Shown here: in pieces, positions 8,595 to 16,458 of the stretch
Layout of the letters: the number at the start of each line of letters is the position of its first letter
Position numbering within the stretch: the first letter of the stretch is position 1
NCBI GenBank assembly: GCA_022710185.1
Contig: JAKLHK010000003.1
Location: 124,001-188,000, forward strand
Origin: Bacteroidota bacterium
GTDB lineage: Bacteria > Bacteroidota > Bacteroidia > Bacteroidales > JAGNHN01
Direction: 5' to 3'
Length of the DNA stretch: 64,000 nt
Position numbers and translations under genes: made by a program
Notes under the pieces: generated by a model
What the model saw: the letters and a program-made list of their open reading frames with translations, nothing else
Database searches by the model: none
What the model was told of the DNA's origin: nothing

Positions 8595-9635
8595 ATGTCA
8601 AGGGAAAAGCGCTTCCGGCTTGGAATTACCCACGGAGATGTCAATGGGATCGGCTATGAGGTCATATTGAAAGCATTATCGGACCAGCGGATGTACGATA
8701 ACATCATTCCTGTGGTGTATGGATCCACCAAGGTGGCCTCCTACCACCGCAAGACCCTGAGAAACTGCGATGTAAATTTTCAAGGGATCAGGCATCTGGA
8801 TGAGGCGACCAATAAACGGGTCAACATTCTGAACATCACCGACCAGGAGATCCGGGTGGAACTGGGATTCCCGTCGGAAGAAGCGGGAAGAATGGCGGTG
8901 CTCTCACTTGAAATGGCCCTGAAGGACCTCCGGGAAGGCCACCTGGAAGCCATCGTTACCGCCCCCTTCGACAAGCACACCGTGCAATCCGCTGATTTCA
9001 GCTTTCCCGGTCATACCGAATATCTTGCCAACGCTTTCGGCCTAGAGGAACATTTGATGTTCATGATTGGTAACCAAATGCGCGTTGGTTTGGTAACCGG
9101 GCATTTACCACTGCGCAGCGTACCCGATGCCCTGTCCACGGATAGGATTATGCGCAAATTAGAGCTCATGAACCAAAGCCTGGTCCGTGATTTCGGTATT
9201 GAAAAGCCCAGGATCGCGGTGTTGGGGGTGAATCCACATGCCGGTGATGACGGCTTGTTGGGAAGTGAGGAGAAGGAAATCATCCTGCCGGCGGTGACCC
9301 GTGCCTTCGAAAAGGGAATGGCCGTGTTCGGACCTTATCCTCCCGATGGCTTCTTCGGGTCCCTGGCGTTTCAGAAATTCGATGGTATCCTGGCGATGTA
9401 TCATGATCAGGGCCTTATCCCATTCAAGCTGCACTCCTTCCATGAAGGGGTGAATTATACTGCTGGCCTGCCGGTGGTACGCACCTCACCGGCCCATGGC
9501 ACTGGATATGATATTGCAGGGAAAGACCAGGCCAGTTCTGATTCCATGAGAGAAGCCATCTATCTGGCATATGACATTTTTCATCATAGGACACTTCATG
9601 ATGAACTCAAGGCCAATGCCCTGGATAAGCGGTAA
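8595..9635 (+). CDS. pdxA: 4-hydroxythreonine-4-phosphate dehydrogenase
   Basis: A 346-residue enzyme of the DXP-dependent vitamin B6 pathway, oxidising 4-phosphohydroxy-L-threonine with NAD(P). It begins with the family hallmark GITHGDVNGIGYE. Metal-binding histidines are visible in PGHTEYLA near residue 140, NPHAGDDG near 213 and MYHDQGLIPFK near 268. Length is typical. The stop is 6 bases before the murF-alr start, so the two genes are very probably cotranscribed; the alanine racemase half of murF-alr needs pyridoxal phosphate, which makes the pairing sensible. Confidence 0.92.
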   Translation: MSREKRFRLGITHGDVNGIGYEVILKALSDQRMYDNIIPVVYGSTKVASYHRKTLRNCDVNFQGIRHLDEATNKRVNILNITDQEIRVELGFPSEEAGRMAVLSLEMALKDLREGHLEAIVTAPFDKHTVQSADFSFPGHTEYLANAFGLEEHLMFMIGNQMRVGLVTGHLPLRSVPDALSTDRIMRKLELMNQSLVRDFGIEKPRIAVLGVNPHAGDDGLLGSEEKEIILPAVTRAFEKGMAVFGPYPPDGFFGSLAFQKFDGILAMYHDQGLIPFKLHSFHEGVNYTAGLPVVRTSPAHGTGYDIAGKDQASSDSMREAIYLAYDIFHHRTLHDELKANALDKR

Positions 9636-9641
9636 GGCCTG

Positions 9642-12131
9642 TTGAACCAAGCTGACAGCGTTTTGGCCGCACTCGAAATCCATGCCATCGCCCGGATCAT
9701 TTCGGCCCGGATCCTGGACGCCTCCAGTGATGCAACCACCATCACCCGTTTACTTTACGATTCCCGCAAGCTGACCATCGCAGCGGGTACCCTGTTTGTT
9801 GCCATACCCGGGCAACATAAGGATGGACATGACCATATTCCGGACCTCTACAGGCTGGGTGTACGAAATTTTTTGGTTTCGAAGGAGGTACGCCTGCCCG
9901 GACCGGCCAATGTACTGCTGGTTGGAGACAGCTTGCTTGCCCTGCAGCAGTTGGCAGCAGACCACCGGGCCCATTTCCGGGGCAAAGTGGTAGGCATCAC
10001 CGGGAGTAACGGAAAGACCGTAGTGAAGGAATGGCTCTTCCAGTCTTTGCATGAAATCAGTGCTATCGGCAGGAGCCCAAGGAGCTACAACTCACAATTG
10101 GGAGTGGCCCTTTCCTTGCTACAGATCGAGCCTTACCATGAGATCGCACTGATCGAGGCCGGAATCTCCAAACCGGGCGAGATGGATCGGCTGGAAACGA
10201 TGATCCAACCCGACATCGGGGTCTTTACGGCCCTTGGGCCGGCCCACGATGAGCATTTCTTGTCCAGGGAAGAAAAGCTGAAAGAAAAACTCCTGCTGTT
10301 CCGGCATGCCAGGGCTGTGGTCTATCCGGCCGATAATGAGTTCATCGCAGCAAGCATGCGGTCCGCCCTTGGCCCCGAAACAAGGCATGTGAGCTGGGGT
10401 CGAAAGGGGAATACCATCCGGGTGACCAGCATGGAATCCCGGGCCAGGGGCACTCTCCTGCACGCTATCATCGGGAAGCATACCCTTGCGCTGGATTTGC
10501 CATACCGGGACGACGCTTCCCTGGAAAACGTCCTGACTGTGGCCACCTTGCTGCTGCTGCTGGGCAGGGAAGCGAGCGAGCTCCCTGAGCTTCTTGGACG
10601 TCTGCAGCCCATCGAAATGAGGATGGAGATCAAGGAAGGGGTCAATGGGTGTACCTTGATCAACGATAGTTACAGTACTGACCTCATGTCCCTGGAAATA
10701 GCCCTGGACCAGCTCATGCAGCAACAGGATGAACGGGAACGCCAGGTTATTCTTTCAGATATCCTGCAGACGGGCAAACCTGGTGAAACGCTTTATGCTG
10801 AAGTCGGCGGTATGCTTTCCGCCCGTGGTATTCAGCATGTTGTTGCTATTGGCGAAGAGATCACGCGTTTCGGTAAGTTGCTGCCCAAGGGAACGATGTA
10901 TTTCCCTGATACCCTGAGTTTTCTGGGTCAGTTGCGGATATCGGATTTCAGGAACAGGCTCATCCTGCTAAAAGGTGCCCGTTCCTTCGGGTTTGAAAGG
11001 ATTGCGGCACGTTTGCAACGAAAGGCCCATGAGACTGTGCTGCAGATCAATATGAATGCCCTGGTCCATAACCTGAGGTATTATCAATCCTTGCTTTCTC
11101 CAGGAACCCGGACGATGGCCATGGTGAAAGCCTTTGGCTATGGCTCAGGAATGCAGGAAGTTGCCCTGGCCCTGCAGTTCCATAAACTGGACTATCTGGC
11201 AGTGGCCTATGCGGATGAAGGCTATGAACTGAGGATGGCAGGGGTGCGCTTACCCATCATGGTGATGAACCCGGATATCGAAAGCCTCATCCCTTCCCTG
11301 CGCTATGAGCTTGAACCCGAGGTTTATGGAATGAGGATATTGGACGAGCTCCTCATGGGCCTTGACCGTAATCCAGATATTCCCCTGCCGGTGGGCATAC
11401 ATATTAAGGTGGACAGTGGAATGCACAGATTGGGCTTTCTTCCCGATGAGATCGGCTTGCTGAGGGCTAAGCTCCAGGCAGACCAAAGGGTGAGGGTCCG
11501 GTCCGTCTTCACGCATCTGGCCTCCAGTGAGGATCCAACAGATGATGCCTTTACACATGAGCAGGTGGAAATATACGCCAACTCCTGTGACCAGCTACGC
11601 CAGGGGCTCGACTACGATTTCCTCAGGCATGTGCTGAACTCTGCGGGCATCAGCAGGTTTCCTGACTATCAGTTTGACATGGTCAGGCTGGGACTTGGAT
11701 TGTATGGTGTCGCGTCCATTCCGTCCGATCAGGTTTTTCTTGAAAATGTGAGCACGCTGAGATCAGTCGTCTCCCAGATCAAATGGATACCGGAGGGTGA
11801 TACGGTTGGCTACAATCGGGAATGGAAGGCCCTGCGGCCAAGCAGGATCGGGATCATCCCTGTAGGCTATGCCGATGGTTTGGATATGCGCCTCGGCCAT
11901 GGGGCAGGGCAGATGCTGATCAGGGGATTGCGGGTTCCTGTAATTGGTAAGGTATGCATGGATATGTGCATGGTGGACCTGACCGGAATGGATGCGGAAG
12001 AAGGGGATGAGGTTGTCATCTTTGGGGAAGGGATGGGAGTAGCAGAGGTGGCGCTGAGAACCGGGACTATACCTTATGAGATATTGACGGGGATTTCTTC
12101 ACGGGTGAAGCGGGTCTATTATTATGACTAG
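9642..12131 (+). CDS. murF-alr: Fused UDP-MurNAc-tripeptide:D-Ala-D-Ala ligase / alanine racemase
   Basis: An 829-residue two-domain protein. Residues 1 to about 460 form a MurF ligase with ATP loop GITGSNGKT near residue 118. From about residue 465 it is a complete alanine racemase, with the PLP lysine in MVKAFGYGSG near 495 and the catalytic tyrosine in GYNREW near 721. It would make D-alanine and may join D-Ala-D-Ala to the peptidoglycan precursor. The usual AYNANP-like MurF motif is NDSYSTDLMS here, a mild departure. A TTG start at 9642 is used because no ATG lies in the first part of the frame. A separate, more canonical murF is at 40400-41680, so the ligase half may have a specialised role. 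Confidence 0.9.
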   Translation: MNQADSVLAALEIHAIARIISARILDASSDATTITRLLYDSRKLTIAAGTLFVAIPGQHKDGHDHIPDLYRLGVRNFLVSKEVRLPGPANVLLVGDSLLALQQLAADHRAHFRGKVVGITGSNGKTVVKEWLFQSLHEISAIGRSPRSYNSQLGVALSLLQIEPYHEIALIEAGISKPGEMDRLETMIQPDIGVFTALGPAHDEHFLSREEKLKEKLLLFRHARAVVYPADNEFIAASMRSALGPETRHVSWGRKGNTIRVTSMESRARGTLLHAIIGKHTLALDLPYRDDASLENVLTVATLLLLLGREASELPELLGRLQPIEMRMEIKEGVNGCTLINDSYSTDLMSLEIALDQLMQQQDERERQVILSDILQTGKPGETLYAEVGGMLSARGIQHVVAIGEEITRFGKLLPKGTMYFPDTLSFLGQLRISDFRNRLILLKGARSFGFERIAARLQRKAHETVLQINMNALVHNLRYYQSLLSPGTRTMAMVKAFGYGSGMQEVALALQFHKLDYLAVAYADEGYELRMAGVRLPIMVMNPDIESLIPSLRYELEPEVYGMRILDELLMGLDRNPDIPLPVGIHIKVDSGMHRLGFLPDEIGLLRAKLQADQRVRVRSVFTHLASSEDPTDDAFTHEQVEIYANSCDQLRQGLDYDFLRHVLNSAGISRFPDYQFDMVRLGLGLYGVASIPSDQVFLENVSTLRSVVSQIKWIPEGDTVGYNREWKALRPSRIGIIPVGYADGLDMRLGHGAGQMLIRGLRVPVIGKVCMDMCMVDLTGMDAEEGDEVVIFGEGMGVAEVALRTGTIPYEILTGISSRVKRVYYYD

Positions 12132-12182
12132 AATACCGATGGGGTATCCTGTTATTAGTGTTCATTTTGTGAACTTTACATC

Positions 12183-12917
12183 ATGAAGGGGAAGAAACTT
12201 ACAGTGATCATACCCGCCTATAATGAAGCCAGGACCATTCACCAGATCCTGGATAAGGTGCGAGGAGTGGAATTGATCGGGGAGTTCCGTAAGGAGATCA
12301 TTCTTGTAAACGACCATTCCACGGATGGCACCGCAGAGGTGATACAAAAGTACATCGCAGGTTGTCCGGACGAGGATATCAAATTATTCGACCAGCCAAG
12401 GAACATGGGCAAGGGGGCAGCCCTTCACCGCGGGATACAAGAGGCCAGCGGGGACTATATCGTGATCCAGGACGCCGATCTGGAATACGACCCCAGGGAG
12501 TACAACCTCTTGCTTCGACCAGTGGTCGATGGCGTTGCAGATGTGGTGTATGGTTCCCGTTTTGCCGGTGGACGGCCGCATCGTATACTGTTCTTCTGGC
12601 ATACGATCGGCAACAGGTTCCTGACCTTTTTGTCCAATATGTTCACCAACCTGAACTTAACGGACATGGAGACCTGTTACAAGCTTTTCGATGCCAGCCT
12701 GCTCAAGCAGGTCAGGTTCAAGGAACATCGGTTCGGCTTTGAGCCTGAGGTTACAGCCAAGATCTCGCGTTTTCCGGGGATCCGGATTTATGAGGTTGGC
12801 ATATCTTATTATGGCAGGACATACGATGAGGGTAAAAAGATCGGGGCCAGGGATGGTTTCCGTGCAATATGGTGTATCCTGAAGTACAATTTGCTCGACC
12901 GGGATTTCCTTAGGTGA
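12183..12917 (+). CDS. Glycosyltransferase family 2, polyprenyl-phosphate mannosyltransferase-like
   Basis: A 244-residue GT-A fold enzyme without membrane segments. It has VIIPAYNEA at the N-terminus, DHSTDGTA near residue 43, GKGAALHRG and the metal-binding QDADLEYDP near 95-103. These are the motifs of DPM1-like enzymes that charge a lipid phosphate with a sugar from a nucleotide donor. Such a product could feed the GT-C type enzymes at 4420 and 13861, but that link is inference. The TGA stop at 12915-12917 is 4 bases before repeat array 2. Confidence 0.83.
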   Translation: MKGKKLTVIIPAYNEARTIHQILDKVRGVELIGEFRKEIILVNDHSTDGTAEVIQKYIAGCPDEDIKLFDQPRNMGKGAALHRGIQEASGDYIVIQDADLEYDPREYNLLLRPVVDGVADVVYGSRFAGGRPHRILFFWHTIGNRFLTFLSNMFTNLNLTDMETCYKLFDASLLKQVRFKEHRFGFEPEVTAKISRFPGIRIYEVGISYYGRTYDEGKKIGARDGFRAIWCILKYNLLDRDFLR

Positions 12918-12920
12918 AGG

Positions 12921-13014
12921 TAGACGCCGTCCCTAACGGACAGACGCCGTCCCTAACGGACAGACGTCGTCCCTTGCTGACAGACGTCGTCCCTTGCTGA
13001 CAGACGTCGTCCCT
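12921..13014. repeat. Tandem repeat array 2, 20-bp period
   Basis: Five core copies spaced exactly 20 bases apart, at 12922, 12942, 12962, 12982 and 13002. The first two read AGACGCCGTCCCT with spacer AACGGAC; the last three read AGACGTCGTCCCT with spacer TGCTGAC. The change of core and spacer together indicates block duplication. The array lies between the convergent GT2 and folE genes, 4 bases from one stop and 23 from the other. Confidence 0.93.
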
Positions 13015-13037
13015 ATTCCTCTTTACTGGACTCTCGC

Positions 13038-13778
13038 TCAGCTCATGTCCAGCTGCACATAACGCAGGAACTCCTCCCTGATTCCCGCTTCATTGAACTT
13101 GCCGCCATAGGCTGAAGTAACCGTGGTGGACCCTTCATCTTCTATCCCGCGGCATATCACGCAATGATGTGAGGCTTCGATCAAGACAGCAACGTCCTCT
13201 GTCTTCAATGCCTTCTTCAATTCTTCAGCAATTTGCATCGTCATTCGCTCCTGAACCTGGGGCCTCCTGGCAAAATAGTCCACAATACGGTTCAGTTTAG
13301 ACAGACCGATTACCTTGCCCGAAGAATAATAGGCTAAATGCGCCTTACCAAGAATCGGCAGGAAATGATGTTCACAGGTTGACTTCACCTTGATATTCTT
13401 CTCAACCAGCATCCTGTTGTATCCATAGGCGTTCTCAAAAACGGAAATCCCAGGCTTGTTCTCCGGGTTAAGCCCCTTGAATATCTCCTTGACATACATT
13501 TTTGCTACGCGTCTGGGAGTGCCCATAAGGCTGTCATCGGTGAGGTCGAGTCCAAGGGTATGCATGATCTCCCTGAAATGACCTTCAATGATCCTGATCT
13601 TTTCATCCTCGGTAAGCAGGAATGCATCTGACCTCAGGGGAGTCTCGCTCCCGGTCATGAGGTGATCATCCCCCAGAATATCTATGTCGTATGAGGAATT
13701 AAGAGGCGTGGATTTCCAGGCATGCGCCTTCCCGTTAGGGTTGGTCCTGACTTCGGGGTATATAGCAGATCCATTCAT
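13038..13778 (-). CDS. folE: GTP cyclohydrolase I
   Basis: A 246-residue enzyme converting GTP to 7,8-dihydroneopterin triphosphate, the first step of folate synthesis. The zinc cysteine and histidines are in STCEHHFLP near residue 135, followed by GLSKLNRIVD and RRPQVQERMT; the second zinc cysteine is in HHCVICRG near residue 206. The first 60 residues are a variable extension, as is common for bacterial FolE. The gene is convergent with the GT2 gene across array 2 and divergent from the glycosyltransferase at 13861. Confidence 0.94.
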   Translation of the reverse strand: MNGSAIYPEVRTNPNGKAHAWKSTPLNSSYDIDILGDDHLMTGSETPLRSDAFLLTEDEKIRIIEGHFREIMHTLGLDLTDDSLMGTPRRVAKMYVKEIFKGLNPENKPGISVFENAYGYNRMLVEKNIKVKSTCEHHFLPILGKAHLAYYSSGKVIGLSKLNRIVDYFARRPQVQERMTMQIAEELKKALKTEDVAVLIEASHHCVICRGIEDEGSTTVTSAYGGKFNEAGIREEFLRYVQLDMS

Positions 13779-13828
13779 GTGTTTTTCTTTGATGCATTAG
13801 TTGTGATTTAAACGAAGTTTCCAAGCTA

Positions 13829-13860
13829 TTGTTTAATAAAAAGTAATAAAGATTAAACAA
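13829..13860. promoter_or_regulatory. Inverted repeat between divergent folE and glycosyltransferase genes
   Basis: Perfect 9-base arms TTGTTTAAT (13829-13837) and ATTAAACAA (13852-13860) with an AT-rich 14-base centre, ending right at the ATG of the plus-strand gene. It could be an operator, or it could overlap the translation start only if a later start is used. Confidence 0.5.
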
Positions 13861-15612
13861 ATGTTGGAAGGAGCCTATGAATCAACGGTAATTCGACCGC
13901 CGGATGAATCTGGCCTCAATGCCTTTCGCCAGCGGTCTATTGTAGTAAATTGCACCCAGCCAACTCCGCACCCTATGGTAAGATGTTCAGGATGGATTGT
14001 CGACCGCGAGTCCGATGCAGTTAACTGGCTACCCGTCATTGGGTTGGTCCTGCTGATTCCGGCCCTTTTCCTTAACCTGGGGGTCAATCCATTGTTTGCG
14101 GTGAATGATGAGGCCATCCGTATCCTGGTGTCCCAGGAAATGAAATTGTCAGGGGATTACCTGACGCCGACCACCTTTGGTGAGCCCTATCTGAATAAAC
14201 CGCCCTTGTTCAACTGGCTGGTTATGCTCAGTTCGGAGCTTTCCGGAAGCTATACTGAATTCAGCCTTCGTTTGGTCAGTGTCCTTTCACTGCTGGGATT
14301 CGGCCTCCTTGTGTTTCATTATGCCAGCAAACAATTCACACGGCCTGTTGCTGTATTTCTGGCATTTGCATTGGTCACTACCGGCCGCATCTTGTACTTC
14401 GACAGTTTTCTTGGCTTGATCGACATCACCCATGGGATGGTGGTCTTCTGGAATTTCATGCTCATCTACCATCTTTTCCATCGCAGGAAGTTCCTGGGAA
14501 TGTTCGTGGTCTCCTATGCGCTGACCGCCGCGGCGTTCTTCCTTAAGGGCTTGCCTGCCCTCGTCTTCCAGGGTATCACACTGAGCGTGTTTTTTTGGAT
14601 GGAGGGCCGCTTCCGGATGCTCTTTTCCTGGAGGCATGCCGCTGGAATCCTGGTTCTCCTGATACCGGTTGTGACCTACTACTTTTTCTATTCATTAAGA
14701 AATGAATTGTCCTTCGGAGAACTATTCACTGTGCTTGTGGATCAGTCCACCCAGCGAACAGGCATGCAGCATGGATTGAAACGCAGCCTGGAACATTTTG
14801 TGAGTTTCCCTTTTGAATGGATATATCACTTCGCTCCCTGGACCCTGCTGGGTATTACCCTGATCAGGAAAGGGAGCCTTCAGCGCATAGGGCGGCATCC
14901 TTTCCTGCGGTACTGCGGAGTCATTTTCCTGGCGAATGTTAGTGTCTATTGGTTAAGTCCTGGTGTATTCGCTCGATATTTCTTCATGATGGTGCCTTTG
15001 GTCCTTATGATCTTTGCCTTCTTCTACACACAGGAGAAAGAGCAAGGATCCAACGCCTGGCAGATTCGTGCCGTGGAATGGACCTTCATGTTCTTTGTCC
15101 TGGCAGGTACATTTATGTTGCCAATCCTGCCCCTTATAGGTGTTATGGGCCGGGATCCGCTGGTATGGTTGAAATTGATGACGATCTGGGTACCCTTATT
15201 GGCGATCTCTATACTTTTATTGAAGTGGAAGGCCCATCGGCTGATGTTGACCGTCCTGGCTTTTCTTCTATTCCGTGTGGCCTTCAATTTCTTTGTTCTT
15301 CCGGAGAGGGCTGCTGCAGAGGCCAGGTATCTGGATGGGGTTCGAGGAGTGGCCCGGGCTGCGGAGGGATCACCGCTTTATATATTCAAGAACAACTACC
15401 TCCTTCAGGAGGCGGATGTTTTCTACATCAATCAGGATCGGGGAGAGATGCTGGTACGCAAGCATGAGGGCTTCACAACGCGGGAACTTTACCTCGTGGA
15501 TGACCGTCAGTATGATCCGGCGAAGTTCGAGCTACTGTATCAATACGCCTGCAAGTGGTACGATCGACCTATACGGGTATGCCGGATCAGGGAAGGGGCG
15601 GATCTCCGGTGA
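13861..15612 (+). CDS. ArnT-like membrane glycosyltransferase (GT39/GT83 family)
   Basis: A 583-residue protein with about eleven membrane helices. After the first helix it has FAVNDEAIRILVSQEM, matching the acidic first periplasmic loop of ArnT/PMT-type enzymes, then LNKPPLFNWL near residue 116, the KPPL motif of the ArnT group. These enzymes move sugars from polyprenyl phosphate to lipid A, protein or glycan; the acceptor is unknown. The true start is uncertain: 13861 directly follows an inverted repeat, and the ATG at 13978 would still retain all helices. The TGA stop at 15610-15612 lies inside the first unit of repeat array 3. Confidence 0.78.
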   Translation: MLEGAYESTVIRPPDESGLNAFRQRSIVVNCTQPTPHPMVRCSGWIVDRESDAVNWLPVIGLVLLIPALFLNLGVNPLFAVNDEAIRILVSQEMKLSGDYLTPTTFGEPYLNKPPLFNWLVMLSSELSGSYTEFSLRLVSVLSLLGFGLLVFHYASKQFTRPVAVFLAFALVTTGRILYFDSFLGLIDITHGMVVFWNFMLIYHLFHRRKFLGMFVVSYALTAAAFFLKGLPALVFQGITLSVFFWMEGRFRMLFSWRHAAGILVLLIPVVTYYFFYSLRNELSFGELFTVLVDQSTQRTGMQHGLKRSLEHFVSFPFEWIYHFAPWTLLGITLIRKGSLQRIGRHPFLRYCGVIFLANVSVYWLSPGVFARYFFMMVPLVLMIFAFFYTQEKEQGSNAWQIRAVEWTFMFFVLAGTFMLPILPLIGVMGRDPLVWLKLMTIWVPLLAISILLLKWKAHRLMLTVLAFLLFRVAFNFFVLPERAAAEARYLDGVRGVARAAEGSPLYIFKNNYLLQEADVFYINQDRGEMLVRKHEGFTTRELYLVDDRQYDPAKFELLYQYACKWYDRPIRVCRIREGADLR

Positions 15613-15678
15613 GAGGGACGACGTCTATCCTATAGTCCATTCCGTGAGAGGGACGACGTCTATCCTATAGTCCATTCC
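15609..15678. repeat. Tandem repeat array 3, two 35-bp units
   Basis: Two identical 35-base units (15609-15643 and 15644-15678), each carrying the exact core AGGGACGACGTCT (15614 and 15649) and a 22-base spacer. The first unit contains the stop codon of the upstream glycosyltransferase. It sits between convergent genes, 35 bases from the marC stop. Confidence 0.92.
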
Positions 15679-15713
15679 GGGCGTGAATGATGATAAGCAC
15701 TATTTCCGTCAGC

Positions 15714-16280
15714 TCAGAAGAACATATTGGTTTTGAAGAGCTTGATGGCAATGGCAAGCAGAATGATGCCGAAAATCTTTCGCAGGATGCTCAATCCGTT
15801 CTTGCCCAGTACTTTACCGATGCGCTCCGTGTTCCTGAGTACGATATAGATCAGGATAAGGTTAATGAGGACACCAGCGATGATGTTTTCTGTAGCATAC
15901 TCCGCCCTGATGGAGAGTAGGGTGGTCAGTGTTCCTGTGCCCGCGATCAGCGGAAAGGCTATGGGCACGATGGATGCCGTATCAGGTTCCACATCCTTGT
16001 AGAGCCTTACCCCGAGGATCATTTCCAGCGCCAGGAAGAACAAAATAAATGAGCCGGCAATGGCAAAGCTGGCCAGATCAACGCCCATCAGCTTGAGTAT
16101 CGATTCCCCGACAAAGAGGAAAAGGACCATGATGCCTCCGGCTACCAGAGTAGCTTTCCCTGAATCGATGTTGCCTGCCTTGGTTCTCAGGTCAAGGATA
16201 AGGGGAATAGAGCCGGTAATATCGATGACTGAAAACAGGATCAGGGTTGTGTTGACAATCTGTGTGAATGATAAATCCAT
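15714..16280 (-). CDS. MarC family integral membrane protein
   Basis: A 188-residue protein with six predicted membrane helices. DITGSIPLIL near the start, FLGESILK-like VGESILKLMG near residue 60, the FFLALEMILG helix and PIAFPLIAGTGTLTT near 110 are characteristic of the MarC/UPF0056 family. No transport substrate has been settled for the family; an early link of E. coli MarC to antibiotic resistance was not upheld. It faces the glycosyltransferase gene across array 3, and array 4 lies upstream of it. Confidence 0.88.
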   Translation of the reverse strand: MDLSFTQIVNTTLILFSVIDITGSIPLILDLRTKAGNIDSGKATLVAGGIMVLFLFVGESILKLMGVDLASFAIAGSFILFFLALEMILGVRLYKDVEPDTASIVPIAFPLIAGTGTLTTLLSIRAEYATENIIAGVLINLILIYIVLRNTERIGKVLGKNGLSILRKIFGIILLAIAIKLFKTNMFF

Positions 16281-16315
16281 GTGGCATCAATATTTGGCCG
16301 GCAAAGGTAACGAAA

Positions 16316-16398
16316 AGGGACGACGTCCCTCCCCGGCACAGACGTCGTCCCTCCCCGGCACAGACGTCGTCCCTCCCCGGCACAGACGTCGTCCCTCC
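16316..16398. repeat. Tandem repeat array 4, 22-bp period
   Basis: Three copies of the exact core AGACGTCGTCCCT at 16340, 16362 and 16384, spaced 22 bases apart with spacer CCCCGGCAC. They are preceded by the imperfect palindrome AGGGACGACGTCCCT (16316-16330), the same 15-mer that ends array 1. The array lies downstream of the minus-strand cargo gene and upstream of marC, so unlike the other arrays it is between codirectional genes. Confidence 0.92.
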
Positions 16399-16402
16399 CA
16401 AA

Positions 16403-16438
16403 TGAAAAGGAGCCACCCCCAGGTGAGGCAGCTCCTTA
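16403..16438 (-). terminator. Rho-independent terminator of the T9SS cargo gene
   Basis: Read on the minus strand, AAGGAGC and GCTCCTT arms enclose further GCC/GGC and CACC/GGTG pairs, and the hairpin is followed by TTTTC. It ends the cargo gene at 16459. Confidence 0.82.
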
Positions 16439-16458
16439 CGATAGCACGCTAAAAAGTC

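Noticed and set aside
5809..16398. The tandem arrays as CRISPR arrays
   Set aside because: Spacers are 7 to 22 bases, are repeated within an array rather than unique, and no cas gene is present.
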